Origin: Papio anubis
Lineage: Eukaryota > Chordata > Mammalia > Primates > Cercopithecidae
Direction of reading: 5' to 3'
Assembly (NCBI RefSeq): GCF_008728515.1
Contig: NC_044995.1
Location: 42,447,576-42,511,575 of the forward strand
DNA length: 64,000 nt
Position 1 is the stretch's first letter, and every line of letters begins with the position of its first letter. Below, in pieces: positions 1 to 12,089 of this stretch. The notes below the pieces were generated by a model. That model made no database searches and was not told the DNA's origin. It saw only the letters and a program-made list of their open reading frames with translations. Position numbers and translations under genes: made by a program.

Positions 1-355
1 GACGAATCTCATTTGAGAATTAATGATATAGCCTTTGCCTGCCGCGGGGCCCTGTTCTGACTGCAGTCAGGTTTGGGGTAGGCAGTGTAGAAACCCCCAT
101 TTTCACAGGCATCTGTAAAAATCATGTTAGGGATTTATTTATACTAAGCCACAGTAGGTTCATGCAAATCTAAAAACACTTTATGACATGTTTGTCTAAA
201 ATCCTTGATCTCTTAAAGCAATTAAAAAAAAAAAAAAAAAAAAGCACGCCCCAAATTGAAAACAGGCTTTCCAATTTCAATGGGTAGTATTTCTTCCGTA
301 TGAAAAGTTTACATTTGTGAGTCCTGTATTATTATTGGCCAGATTTTCAGAATTA

Positions 356-657
356 TTTTATTTTATTTTATTTATTTTTATTTTTTGAGACGGAGTCTGG
401 CTCTGCCACCCAGGCTGAAGTGCAGTGGCCGGATCTCAGCTCACTGAAAGCTCCGCCTCCCGGGTTTACGCCGTTCTCCTGCCTCAGCCTCCCGAGTAGC
501 TGGGACTACAGGCGCCCGCCACGTCGCCGGCTTGTTTTTAGTAGAGACGGGGTTTCACCGTGTTAGCCAGGATGGTCTCGATCTCCTGACCTCGTGATCC
601 ACCTGTCTCCGCCTCCCAAAGTGCTGGGATTACAGGCTTGAGCCACCGTGCCCGGCC
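356..657 (-). mobile_element. AluY
   Basis: Reverse-complement Alu from T-rich tail to CCCGGCC. Ends in AGGCTTGAGCCACC, typical of the AluYRa-type lineage. Confidence 0.9.
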
Positions 658-870
658 TTTCAGAATTATTTTAAAAGACTACTTTAGGATTTTCATTAAA
701 AGAAAATAAAGGATACTGTCACCATTTATATATCAAAAACTGGCAAAATTGTGCCACCTCTGGATCCAGAGCAGAGACATATTTGAAAACAAATTCCCAA
801 TGAAACCAAACCTGGGGGTTTTCAGGGCTCAAATTCAAAACCTATAGCCTTGTTAAATGCTCATATATAC

Positions 871-1169
871 TTTTTTTTTTTTCCCCTGAGATGGAGTCAC
901 CCTCTGTTGCCCAGGCTGGAGTGCAATGACATGATCTCGGCTCACTGCAACCTCCGCCTCCTGGGTTCAAGCTGTTCTCATGTCTTAGCCTCCCCAGTAG
1001 CTGGGATTACAGGCGCCTGCCACTATGCCTGGCTACTTTTTGTATTTTTAGTAGAGACGGGGTTTTGCCATGTTGGTTAGGTTGGCTTCGAACTCCTGAC
1101 CTCAGGTGATCCCCCCGCCTTGGCCTCCCAAAGTGTTGGGATTAAAGGTGTGAGCCACTGTGACCCGGC
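871..1169 (-). mobile_element. AluS
   Basis: Full-length Alu, reverse orientation, with box A/B-derived sequence and poly(T) head. Confidence 0.9.
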
Positions 1170-1188
1170 CTCACATATACTTTCAACT

Positions 1189-1284
1189 TTTCATTCCTTT
1201 GTCAACTGCAAGAATCGTAGTGTTTGACAAGTTGGGTGTTTCTTGTCAAATACTACAATTCTTGCAGTTGACAAAGGAATGAAA
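1189..1284. repeat. near-perfect inverted repeat (hairpin)
   Basis: Arms 1189-1231 and 1242-1284 (43 nt each) are reverse complements with two mismatches, around a 10-nt loop TTGGGTGTTT. The arms begin TTTCATTCCTTTGTCAACTG. Could be a foldback DNA-transposon relic, a template-switch product, or a pri-miRNA-like hairpin. Family not recognised. Confidence 0.85.
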
Positions 1285-1289
1285 GTTTT

Positions 1290-1600
1290 TTTTTTTTCAG
1301 TAGCTTGGCAAAACAATCCTCTTATTTCTGATGACAGCAATACTCTCACTTCCTTCTAATTCCTGAAAATCAGCAAATAACATACTTTCATTTTATTGCG
1401 CTTTGCAGATAATGTGTGGGGTTTTATTTTTATTACAAATTGAAGGTTTGTGGCAATCCTCCACTGATGAAGTCTACTAGCACCATTTTTCCAATAACAC
1501 ATACTCATTTTGTTTCTCTGTCAGCATTTTGAAGCAAAGTATTTTACAATTCAGGTGCATCCTTTGTTTTTTAGACATAATGCTACTGCACACTTACTAA
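1290..1600. repeat. old interspersed repeat, possibly DNA transposon
   Basis: AT-rich stretch (CATTTTATTGCGCTTTGCAG, GAAGGTTTGTGGCAATCC) that looks like a familiar ancient mammalian repeat. I cannot name the family with certainty. Confidence 0.35.
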
Positions 1601-1602
1601 AC

Positions 1603-2209
1603 CTTTTTTTTTTTTTTAAAGATGGAATCTTGCTCTGTTGCCTAGGCTGGAGTGCACTGGCATAATCTTGACTCACTGCAGTCTCCACCTCCTGGGTTCA
1701 AGTGATTCTCCTGCCTCAGCCTCCCGAGTAGCTGGGATTGTAGGTGTGCTCCACCACACCTGGCTAATTTTTGTATTTTTAGTAAAGATGGGGTTTCACC
1801 ATGTTGGAGAGGCTGGTCTTGAACTCCTGGCCTCAGGTGATCCACCACCCGCCTCAGCCTGCTAAAGTGCTGGGATTATAGGCATGAACCACCACGCTCA
1901 GCACTTTTTTTTTTTCTTTTTTTTGAGACAGGGTATTGCTCTGTCACCCAGACTGGAATGCAGTGGCACAATCATAGCTTACTGTAGCCTTGAACTCCTG
2001 GACTCAAGCAATCCACCTGCCTCAGCCTCCTGAGTAGCTAGAACTACAGCTACTCCACCACACCTGACTGATTAAAAAAAATCTTTTTTGTAGAGATGGG
2101 GTCTCGCTATGTTTGCCCAGGCTGGTCTCAAATTCCTATACTCGAGTGATTCTCCTACCTCAACTTCTCAAAGCACTGGGATTACAGGTGAGAGCCACCT
2201 CATCCAGCC
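1603..2209 (-). mobile_element. two adjacent Alus (S then J type)
   Basis: Two reverse-orientation Alus back to back, 1603-1902 and 1903-2209. The second is more diverged, AluJ-like. Confidence 0.85.
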
Positions 2210-2727
2210 AACGTAACTTTTATATGAACTAGGAAACCAAAAAATTTGTATGACTCGCTTTACTATGATGGTCTGTGGAAGCAAACCCACAAATCTCCAA
2301 GGTAGGACTGTATATAACAGTGAAAACCTGAAATTAAATAAACTGTATTGTCTACAGGTGCCAAAACAAAGGCAAAAAATAAGCAGCCCTTACTTATATT
2401 TTACCTTGAGTGTGGTTCTGAATTTGAAGAATGGTTACTCAGAGGCAAAGTGATTGGGGAAAAAAAGATCAGTCTAACTCTTGATATTATTTCACCTAGA
2501 CTTAATAGGTCTCCAGGGTCAGCAATAAGGGAGATTTTGGGTTCATCACAGGATCTCTAAAGTAAGTGGCTTAATGACAATATTGTGAGTTTTATTACTA
2601 TCATGCTTATACTCTGAAATACTTCATTCTAACAGGACATGACATACATATCCAATTGGACAGATGCAGCTTGCTGAGTAACTTCCAAAACAAGAGAGAG
2701 GAAAGAAATAGGAGAGTAAAAAAAAAA
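2210..2727. other. no recognised gene
   Basis: Unique-looking AT-rich sequence. Only short chance ORFs are present. Confidence 0.4.
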
Positions 2728-2886
2728 ATTTGGGCATGGTGATTTGTGCCTGTAGTCCCAGCTCCTGGGAGACTGACGTGGGAGGATCACTTGAACCCAG
2801 GATGTGGAGGCTGCAGTAAGCTATGATCATACTACTGCACTCCAGCCTGGGTGACAGAGCAAGACCCTGTATCAAAGAAAAAAAAA
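2728..2886 (+). mobile_element. Alu right-monomer fragment
   Basis: Starts mid-element near GCCTGTAGTCCCAGCTCC and ends in poly(A). Confidence 0.75.
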
Positions 2887-2972
2887 AAGGTATTTTGAAC
2901 TGTGAGTTCTCTGCCCAGAGGCACACAATAATTCTAAATATCGGGCCAACAATATAGAACCCAGAAGAATGC

Positions 2973-3281
2973 GGCCGGGCGCGGTGGCTCAAGCCTGTAA
3001 TCCCAGCACTTTGGGAGGCCGAGACGGGTGGATCACGAGGTCAGGAGATCGAGACCATCCTGGCGAACACGGTGAAACCCCGTCTCTACTATAAAATACA
3101 AAAAACTAGCCGGGCGTGGTGGTGGGTGCCTGTAGTCCCAGCTACTTGGGAGGCTGAGGCAGGAGAATGGCGTGAACCCGGGAGGCGGAGCTTGCAGTGA
3201 GCTGAGATCCGGCCATTGCACTCCAGCCTGGGCGGCAGAGCGAGACTCCCTCAAAAAAAAAAAATAAAAAAAAAAAAAAAA
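2973..3281 (+). mobile_element. young AluY (AluYRa-like)
   Basis: GGCCGGGCGCGGTGGCTCAA start, 3' poly(A), and a perfect 17-bp target-site duplication AGAACCCAGAAGAATGC at 2956-2972 and 3282-3298. Confidence 0.95.
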
Positions 3282-3298
3282 AGAACCCAGAAGAATGC

Positions 3299-4142
3299 AA
3301 ATTGGCTGCTGTTAATTTTGGGTGAGGCCAGAAAGTCTGGAATCAGTAACTAGGGTTCCCCTGTTAACTCTAAAGACTGGACAGACTCAAGTGAAACAAG
3401 GTACTGGAATCCATCAGAGATGGTGGTGGGTATTTCATCGTACACAGATCACTTAAGACAGTAACAATGGTGATCCCTCAAGGAGTTGTAATGAAGTGAG
3501 TCGAACCACAGGCATTTTATGGCATCCATTAAGGGCAAAACAACTGTGAGGTCATCAGACCTTGTGACAGTTACGACTATTAAAGTTTCCACTGGCATTT
3601 AGCAACAAAATCATTTGCCTTATTTATGATGTCATTTAACAAACGGAGAATGAGATTCAGGAAAGGCTAAGGGAAGGGCCCCAGACACACAGCTCAACAG
3701 TAACAGCTGCAAGGCCCACATTCCAGCAGCTGGGCTCCAGAGTCTAAGCCCTCAACACCTAGGCTCTATGTAAGCAAACAGTACCTCTACAGGCTTTGCA
3801 ACTCTGAAGCTGTTGGGACCCTGGAATCTTCCCAGTCAGCCGTCTAGTCCACTGAAGAAACTAATAATTGAAAAAAAGAAGAAAAAAGGGTATGAGTTTG
3901 GTTCTGATTATTGTTGTAGTACAAAAAAAACCACCTCAAGCTTAGTGATACAGAATAGCGGTTCTCAGGGTTGGTAAACTGCTGAGGGACCCAAAACACT
4001 TTCAGGGGGTCTGTGAGATTAAAACTACTGTTATAATAGCACAAATACATTCTTGACCTCTTCACCATATCCACATTTATACTGATGACACAATGTAACA
4101 GTGGACAAAAGTGCTAGTGCCTCAGCAGAAATTAAGGCAGTG
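3299..4142. other. no recognised gene or repeat
   Basis: Mixed unique sequence. The 76-codon minus-strand ORF here has no recognisable feature. Confidence 0.4.
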
Positions 4143-4425
4143 GGCTGGGTGCCATGGCTCATGCCTGTAATCCCAGCACTTTGGAAGGCCAAGGTGGGTG
4201 GATTACCTGAGGTAAGGAGTTACAGACCAGCCGGGTCAACATGGCGAAACCCCGTCTCTACTAAAAATACAAAATTATCCGGGCGTTGTGGAGTGCGCCT
4301 GTAATCTCAGCTACTTGGGAGGCTAAGGCAGAAGAATCGCTTAAACCCGGGAGGCGGAGGTTGCAGTGAGCCGAGATTGTGCCATTGCACTCCAGCCTGT
4401 GGCTAAAAAGAGCAAAATTCTGTCT

Positions 4426-4458
<33 letters not shown>
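4143..4458 (+). mobile_element. AluS
   Basis: Full-length Alu with left and right arms and a roughly 34-base A tail. Confidence 0.9.
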
Positions 4459-4461
<3 letters not shown>

Positions 4462-4706
4462 GTGGCACTGAACTGCACGGTCACTGAATGCCTCACTGTC
4501 CCACACTTGGGATAAATAAAAATGTCCTTGAGGGAACAGAAAAAGTTAGAAAGCTTAGATCTGTCACCTTGGAAGTGTCTCAACACATGTAAACTTTTCT
4601 GATAGGATCAATGGTCATGTTCATGAAGGTTTATTTTAGACACTGTACTATAAAATAGGTCAACATTTGGAAGATCTGGGTAATGAAGTAAATGACTATT
4701 TCCTTT

Positions 4707-4830
4707 CATTTTAGAAATGAGGGTCTCACTATGTTGTCCAGGCTGCTTTCAAACTCTTGAGTTCAAGTGATTCTCCCACTTTGGCCTCCCGAAGTGCTGA
4801 GATTACAGGCATAAGCCACTGTGCTGGCCC
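4707..4830 (-). mobile_element. Alu fragment
   Basis: Partial reverse Alu (GGGTCTCACTATGTTGTCCA to CTGTGCTGGCC). Confidence 0.7.
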
Positions 4831-4897
4831 TATTTTCTAAGTCATGTAGTAAGGTATGAAATCATGCATTAATAAAGTAGCCAAAGGGCAAGATATA

Positions 4898-5167
4898 GGC
4901 TGGGCATGGCTCATGCTCAAAATCCCAGCACTTTGGAGCTGCGGGCAACTGACTGAGGTCAGGAGTTCGAGAGCAGCCTGGCCAACATGGTGAAACCCTG
5001 TCTCTACTAAAAATACAAAAATTTGCCAGGCATGGTAGTGGGTGCCTGTAATCCCAGCTACCTGGAAGGCTGAGGCTGGAGAATCGCTTGAACCCAGGAG
5101 GCGGAGGTTGCAGTGAGTGGAGATTGCACCATTGCACCTCAGCCTGCGCAGCAAGAGCAAAACTCCA

Positions 5168-5204
<37 letters not shown>

Positions 5205-5230
5205 AAAAAAAAAGAAAAGAAAGAAAAAAA
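4898..5230 (+). mobile_element. AluS with long A tail
   Basis: Alu with small internal deletions and an A-rich tail of about 60 bases (5170-5230). Confidence 0.85.
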
Positions 5231-5640
5231 TAGTGCAAGACAAACAAACGGATTTTAATGTAACAGAAAAGAAACAATTCCTTGACAGGATTTCATATTC
5301 CATATTGCAACTAATCCTTCACAAACTACCATTTCTTGAGCTTTGGTGTAATATCAAAGAAAACTCAAAATTACCTGAAAATGCTTCTCTCTTTTCCAAC
5401 TATATATCTCAGCAAAGCCAAATTTTCTATATATACTTTAATCAAAGCAACTAATGGCAAAAAATGTAGAAACAGGTATGAAATTCAGCTGTCATCTATT
5501 AAGCTCTTAAGACATTAAAGAGATTTGCAAAAGCATGCAATATGCCACTCTTTCCACATTATTTTGTTGCTACTGTGGAAAAGTTATTTTTAAAAAGCAT
5601 GTTATGTATATTACTAAAATATTTTTAAAATTTGCAATTC
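5231..5640. other. no recognised gene
   Basis: AT-rich unique-looking sequence with short chance ORFs only. Confidence 0.4.
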
Positions 5641-5944
5641 TTTTTTTTTTTTTTGCGATGGAGTCCTACTCTGTCACCCAGGCTGGAGGCTGGAGCACAG
5701 TGGCATGATCGCAGCTCACTTCAACCTCTCCCCCCGGGTTCAACTGATTCTCTTGCCTCAGACTCCCGAGTAGCTGGGATTACAGGCACACACCACCATG
5801 CCAGCTAGATTTTTTGTGTTTTTAGTAGAGATGGAGTTTTGCCATGTTGGCCAGGCTGGTCTCGAACTCCTGACTTCAGCTGAGCTGCTGGCCTCAGCCT
5901 CCCAAAGTGCTGGGATTACAGGCAAAAGCCACCATGCCCGGCCT
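5641..5944 (-). mobile_element. AluS
   Basis: Reverse-orientation Alu, poly(T) head, GCCCGGCC end; one short internal duplication (GGCTGGAGGCTGGAG). Confidence 0.88.
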
Positions 5945-6720
5945 TAATTTCTAAAATATTAAATATTCACAGATAGAATGCCCATTGGCAAAAGATTTTT
6001 GGGGTGCTCAATTTTCGGAGTATAAGAGTTTCAAGATAAAAAGTTGAGAACTGCTGGTACAGAACCATTACCACTCTATTATGTTAACAGATTATGGGGC
6101 AGGAATTTGGACAGGATACAGTAGGAATGAATGGCTTGTCTCTGCCTCACAACGTCCAGGGCCTCAGCTGGGAAGTCTGACACAGCTGATGCTGAATCCA
6201 AAGGCTGGGGGCTGGAATCACCTTGATTCTATCATCACTCTTGTATCTGATGTTTTCCTTGAAATGGCTAAAAGACAGATAGCAGCTGGTGGCTGTTGAT
6301 GGCAGCCATCTACATGTAACGCCTCCCTGTTACAGCATAGCTGCTAGTTCCCAAGAGGAAGCACTAAGAGGGCAAGCATCTCAAGAGGGAATGTTCCAGG
6401 ATAACCACGAGGGAACCGCATGGCCCTTTGTGGCCTCGCTGTGGAAATCTCATGGAATCATTTATGTTGTACTCCTTTGGGAAATGCAGTCAAAGGTCAG
6501 TGCAGATACAAGGGGGAGGTAAAACTATCAAAGAATTTTAGGGCCATGTTTTAAAACCATCGGAGTCTGTACGTGGCTACAAATTATTAATATTTATACT
6601 TCCCACATACAAGAAACACTTACCTTCCTAAGGCCACACCAAAGTCTCACGCCCGTAGTAGCAGACTCTGGTTTTATGTCCAGGATCTGGTCAACTAAAT
6701 AAGGTGCAATCCAGAAAAGA
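5945..6720. other. no recognised gene
   Basis: Contains chance ORFs of 72 and 77 codons with no domain or coding signature. Confidence 0.4.
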
Positions 6721-6723
6721 GGG

Positions 6724-7490
6724 CCAAGAGCAGTGGCTCACGTCTATAACCCCAGCACTCTGGGAGGCTGAGGTGGGAGGATCCCTTGACTCCAAGAGTT
6801 CAAGACCAGCCTGGGCAACATAGAGAGACCCCGTCTCTACAAAAAATACAAAAATTAGGCGTGGTGGCATATGCCTCTGGTCCTAGCTACTCAAGAGGCT
6901 GAGGCAGGAGGATCACCTGGGCCCAGGAGGTCAAGGCTGCAGTGAGCTATGATTGTGCCACTGCACTCCAACCTTGGTAAGAACAGCAAAATAAGACTCC
7001 CCTCTACTCCCCACAAACACATGCTGGGTGTGGTGGCATGTGCCTGTAGTCTCAGCTACTCAGGAGGCTGAGGCAGGAGGATCACTTGAGCCCAGGAATT
7101 CAAGGCTGCAGTGAGCTATGATTGCATCACTGAACTTCAGCCTGGGTGACAGAATGGGACCCCGTCTCAAAAATTTTTTTGAAAAGTGGCTGGGTACAGT
7201 GGCTCATCCCTGTAATCCCAGCACTTTGGGAGGCCAAGGCAGGAGGACAGCTTGAGCCCAGGAGTTTGAGACCAGCCTGGGCAAAATGGTAAAACCCTGT
7301 CTCCACCAAAAACAAACAAATAAATAGCTGGGCATGGTGGCATGTGCCTATAGTCCTGCTACTCAGAAGACTGCGGTAGAGGATCGCTTGGGCCTGGGAG
7401 GCAGAGACTGCAGTGAACCAAGATCATTGTGCCACTGCACTCTAGCCTGGGTGACACAGTGAGACTCTGTCTCAAAAAATAAATAAAAAT
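6724..7490 (+). mobile_element. cluster of Alus (full, half, full)
   Basis: Three forward Alu units: about 6724-7010 (old), half element 7023-7170, full element 7189-7490. Confidence 0.82.
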
Positions 7491-7499
7491 AAAAATTTA

Positions 7500-8284
7500 A
7501 AAATAACAATAAAAACAAATAAAAATCGTAAAAGAGTCCTTGGGTTTGGTTTCTTGAATATACTCCTGCTCCTCTAGATTTGAACATTTATAAGCTAAAG
7601 AGACGTTATCTGTTCCCCACACAACCAATACAGAGTTTGGGACAGGAATGGGATAGTTTAAAATAGACATTCCCATTAAAAAGGCCTGGGTGGGAAGAAA
7701 TGGGATTCCACAGCAGCCCCTGACCCACAGCAATTCTTAAATTCAGGCAGAAACGTGTTATCTGTTTCTTATGCACCAGTGCAACTCCACAGGAGTGATT
7801 CTTCTGAAGTTCTGTACTCTCAATCATACTTGCTTTCCCATAAAAAGTAAGCATTTTCAACTGAGTAGTTTCACAGGCCTATTTCATCTGTTTTCTAACT
7901 GCAGTTTGGGGGTTCGAAGGTCTCTTTTCATTTTGTACTACTTCTTTCCATTTTATTTGGACAAAGTTGGCCTTGCTTTTGCCAGTGCAATAAAAACCCT
8001 TTTCCCATTTATCTCCATTAATTTTACTGGGTTTGTGTCATTAGAAAAAAGCCATGGCTTAAATATATTAGGCCCTTCTCTATCTTGGACCCCTGTCTGT
8101 GAGACTGCAGGGGAACAATGCCGAGAAGGGATGCTGAGATGCTCTTTTGGTTAATGGAGAGGCGCCTTATTTAAACTTCTACATATTATATCTACTCATA
8201 AGACACTATCAAACACCAAACTAAAGGTCTCTGAGATCTTAAGAAATGGTTCTATGATAAAAGGTCTTCATAATAAAATCTCTC
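7500..8284. other. no recognised gene
   Basis: Unique-looking sequence. A 127-codon ORF (7771-8154) has no known domain and no splice or promoter support. Confidence 0.4.
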
Positions 8285-8450
8285 AGTGAACTACTATAGT
8301 CCCAGCTACTTGGGAGGCTGAGGTGGGAAGATCACTTGACCCCAAAGTTAGAAGCTGTAGTGAGTTATGATTGCATCACTGGACTCACGCCTGGGCAACA
8401 GAGTGAGACCCTGTTTCAAAAAAAAAAAAAAAAGAAAAAAAATTAAAATC
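8285..8450 (+). mobile_element. Alu right-monomer fragment
   Basis: Starts at ATAGTCCCAGCTACTTGG, ends in poly(A). Confidence 0.75.
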
Positions 8451-8489
8451 CATAAATGCTAAAAAAAAATAATAATAAAATAAAATCTC

Positions 8490-8960
8490 TCAGTGAACAA
8501 GCAGTGGAAGGGAACGTCGTCAACCTAATAAAGCTGTCTTCAAAGGAATCCACAGCTAACATCATACTTAATGGTAGAAGACTGAACACTTTCTACCTAA
8601 GGTTGGGAATAAGACAAGGATGTGTGTTCTTACCACTCTCACTCAACACTACTGGAGGCCCTAGCCAGTACATTAAGAAAACATAAAGAAATAAAAGGCA
8701 CAGATATCAGAAAGCAAAACTGCCTTAATACAGAGGACAGATTTGTTTATGTAGGATATTCCAAAAAGTTACAGGAATAGATAACTATACAAAGTTTGCA
8801 GGATTCAAGGTCAAATATAAATTATACACAATTGTAAATAATTTTATACACTAGCACTGAAAAATTGAAAATTTAAAACTAGTATTTATAATAGCATCAA
8901 TAAAATGGTGCAATACAGAAAATTACAGAACACTGTTGAGAGAAATAAGACCTAAATTAA
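8490..8960 (+). mobile_element. L1 ORF2 fragment (reverse transcriptase region)
   Basis: Matches the ORF2 stretch around ACAGCTAACATCATACTTAA and GGAATAAGACAAGGATGTG, with frame breaks. Old L1M type. Confidence 0.8.
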
Positions 8961-8964
8961 TGGG

Positions 8965-9335
8965 GAGATTGTCTTAGTCCGTTTGGGATGCTGAACAAAA
9001 TACCATAGACTAGATGGCTTATAAACAACAGAAATGTATTGCTCACAGTTCTAGAGAATGGGAAGTCCAAGACTGAGGTGTTGGCAATTTGGTGTCTGAT
9101 GAGGTCCCACTTCTTGGTTTACAGATGGTGACTTCTTGCTGTGTCCTCACAAGGCAGAAGAGATAAGCAAGCTCTCTGGAATATCTTTTATAAAGGCACC
9201 AATCTAATTCATTAGTGCTCTGCCCTCGTGAGCCTAATCGTCTCCCAAAGGCCTGACCTGCCAGTATCATTGGACTGGGGATTAGGATTTCAACATAAAA
9301 ATTTTGGCGGTATGCAAACATTCAGATCATGGCAG
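8965..9335. mobile_element. old LTR or other interspersed repeat
   Basis: Shows AGTCCGTTTGGGATGCTG, CACAGTTCTAGAGAATGGGA and a closing GGGATTAGGATTTCAACAT. This resembles a common ancient mammalian repeat, possibly MaLR-related. Family not assigned. Confidence 0.45.
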
Positions 9336-9394
9336 AGATATTGTGTCTATGGTTCAGAACAGCCAATATTAGTAAGATGCCAATTCTCTAATTC

Positions 9395-9490
9395 ATCTTT
9401 AGATTAAACTGAATCTCAGTTTAAAAAAAAAAAAATCTCAGCAGGCTTTTTATGGAAACCAGTAAGTTTACTCTAAAATTTATGTGAAAA
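9395..9490 (+). mobile_element. L1 fragment
   Basis: Continuation of old forward L1 sequence (GAAACCAGTAAGTTTACTCT), which resumes after the Alus at about 9765-9900 and 10235-10575. Confidence 0.5.
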
Positions 9491-9765
9491 GGCCAGGTGC
9501 AGTGGCTCACGCCTGTAATCCCAGCACTTTGGGAGGTCAAGGTGGGCGGATCATGAGGTCAGGAGATCGACACCATCCTGGCTAACATGGTGAAACCCCA
9601 TCTCCACTAAAAACACACACACACACACACAATTAGCCAAGCGTAGTGGCACGCGCCTGTAGTCCCACCTACTCAGGAGGCTGAGCTTGCAGTAAGCTGA
9701 GATTGCGCCATTGCACTCCAGCCTGGGAGACAGAGCGAGACAGTCTCAAAAAAAAAAAGAAAAAA
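9491..9765 (+). mobile_element. AluY with internal (AC)n
   Basis: Forward Alu; the mid A-rich region has become (AC)9-10 at 9612-9630. Confidence 0.9.
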
Positions 9766-9902
9766 GAAACTTATGTGAAAAAACAAAGAACATGAACCAT
9801 CCCAAATGATTCTGAAAATTAAGGTCAGTGATGGAACTCTCACACCACTTGCTTTCAAGATTTACTAGCAAGCTACCATCATCAAAAAAGTGTAGTATTA
9901 GC

Positions 9903-10230
9903 AGGCCAGATGTGGTGGCTCATGCCTGTAATCCCAGCACTTGGGGAGGCTGAGGTGGGTGGATCACTTGAGGCCAAGAGTTTGAAACCAATCTGACCAA
10001 CATGGTGAAACCCTGTCTCTGCTACAAACACAAAACTTAGCCAGGTGTGGTGGTGCGCGCCTATAGTCTCAGCTACTTGGGAGGTTCAGGCACGATAGTC
10101 CTAGCTACTCGGGAGGCTGAGGCACAAGAATTGCTTGAACCTGGGAGGTGGAAGCTGCAGTGAGGTGAGATGGTACCACTGCACTCCAGTCTGGGTGACA
10201 GAGTGTGACTCTGTCTCAAAAAAAAAAAAA
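9903..10230 (+). mobile_element. AluS with a small internal duplication
   Basis: Contains AGTCTCAGCTACTTGGGAGG followed by a second AGTCCTAGCTACTCGGGAGG, a roughly 30-bp internal tandem copy. Confidence 0.88.
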
Positions 10231-10579
10231 GTGTAGTATTAGCAAAAGGACAGACATAGATTAGTTGAACTGAATAGATCCCAGAAATAGATTTAAACAT
10301 ATGTGGTCAATTTGATTTTCAAAAAAGGTACAAATAATCCAATAGACAAAAGACTGTTTTCAACCAATTGTCCTGGGGGAAAAAAAAAAAAAATTCACAT
10401 CCCTTCTACCCCTTCCAAAAGAAACCGTGACCCATGCATTGCAAAAAGGATCATAGAAGGGCTCATGCTTCCCAATTTCAAAAATTACTCTAAAGCTATA
10501 GTAATCAGGGCAGTGTGGTTACAAACAGGTTAGACATGTACAATGGAGGTGAACTGAGAGTCTAGAAATAAATCTTAAA

Positions 10580-10880
10580 TGCTGGGCACAGTGGCTCACA
10601 TCTGTAATCCCAACACTTTGGGAGGTCGAAGCCGGAGGATTGCTTGAGCCCAGGAGTTCAAGACCAGTCTGGGCAACAAGATGAAACCCTGTCTCTACAA
10701 GAAATACAAAAATTAGCCAGGCGTGATGGTGTGCACCTGTAGTCCCAGCTACTTGGGAAGCTCAAGGGGGAGGATCACTTGAGCCTGGGAGGTCAAGGCT
10801 GCAGTAAGCCCAGATCACACCACTGCACTCCAGCCTGGGTAACAGAGCAGGACCCAGTCTCAAAATAAATAAATAAATAA
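10580..10880 (+). mobile_element. AluS/J
   Basis: Forward Alu ending in (AAAT)n. Confidence 0.85.
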
Positions 10881-11769
10881 GCCTTTACATTTACGGTCAA
10901 CTGACTTTTGACAAGAGTGCCAAGACAATTCAATGGGAGAAACAGTCTTTTCAACAAATATGCTAGGGTAACTGGGTGTTACATGTCAAACAATGAAGCT
11001 GGATACACTGTTCACAGCATGCATAAATATTAGTTCAAAATGGATCACAGAACTAACAGTAAGAGCTGCAACTATAAAAATCCTAGAAGAAAATATAAAA
11101 GACTTCATGACCTTGAGTTGGCAATGGTTTCTTAGATTTGAGACCAAAAGCATAAGAAAAAAATAAATTTAAAACTTTTACACTCAAAAGGATGCCATCA
11201 AGAAAGTGAAAGGACAACACAAAGAATTAAAGAAAATACCTGTAAACCATTTATTTGATACGGTATTTGTAGCTAGAATTTATAGAGCTCTTGAAACTCA
11301 ATAATAAAAATAACTCAATTTAAAAATGGCAAAGGATCTAAACAGACATTCTCCCAAAGAAGACAGACATATAGTCAAAAATTGATGAAAAGATGATCAA
11401 CATCTTTAGTTGTCAGGTGAGCTAAGCCCAGAGAAAAAAATAATAATAAAAATCTTTAGCCACCAGGGAAATAAAAATAAAAAACAATGAACACTATTTC
11501 CCACCTAATAGGTGTTATCAAAAAAAAGATAATAAAAAAGATAGTTACTAAATGGTAAAAGATTCAATGATTTACTCCCAAGACCAGAAACAAGACCTTA
11601 AGACTGGTCTCTCAACTTCTATTTAACAATACACTCCAGGTTCTAGTTAATGCAATAAGGAAAATACAAAATGCATACAGATTGGAAAGCAAGAAGTAAA
11701 AAATTTTATGTGCAGACAACAGAATTGTCCTACTAGAAAATCTGACAGAATCAACTAAAAAGCTGCCAG
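10881..11769 (+). mobile_element. L1M ORF2 3' part
   Basis: Carries the ORF2 C-terminal region (TGACTTTTGACAAGAGTGCC, CAATGGGAGAAACAGTCTTTTC) and later 3' sequence, many stops. Confidence 0.8.
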
Positions 11770-12075
11770 AGGCTGGGTGCTGTGGCTCATGTCTATAATC
11801 CCACCACTTTGGGAGGCCGAGATGGGTGGATCGCTTGAGCCCAGGAGTTCTAGACCAGCCTGGGCAACATGGCGAAAGCCCGACTCTACTAAAAATACAA
11901 AAAAATTTAGCTTGGCGTGGTGGGGCACGCGTGTAGTCCCAGTTACTCTAGAGGCTGAGGCACAAGAATTGCTTGACCCCCAGAGGCAGAGGTTGCAGTG
12001 AGCCAAGATCATGCCACTGCACTCTAGCCTGAGATACAGAGCGAAACTCGTCTCGAAGCAACAACAAAAAAAAGC
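11770..12075 (+). mobile_element. AluS
   Basis: Forward Alu immediately upstream of the UBXN2A pseudogene. Confidence 0.9.
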
Positions 12076-12089
12076 CCATGCGCGCTCCT

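Noticed and set aside
4837..5277. 146-codon ORF with FETGSHSV/ECSGAISAHC-like text, and many like it
   Set aside because: These are Alu translations, not genes.
7771..8154. 127-codon plus-strand ORF
   Set aside because: No domain, no promoter or splice signals, ordinary intergenic sequence.
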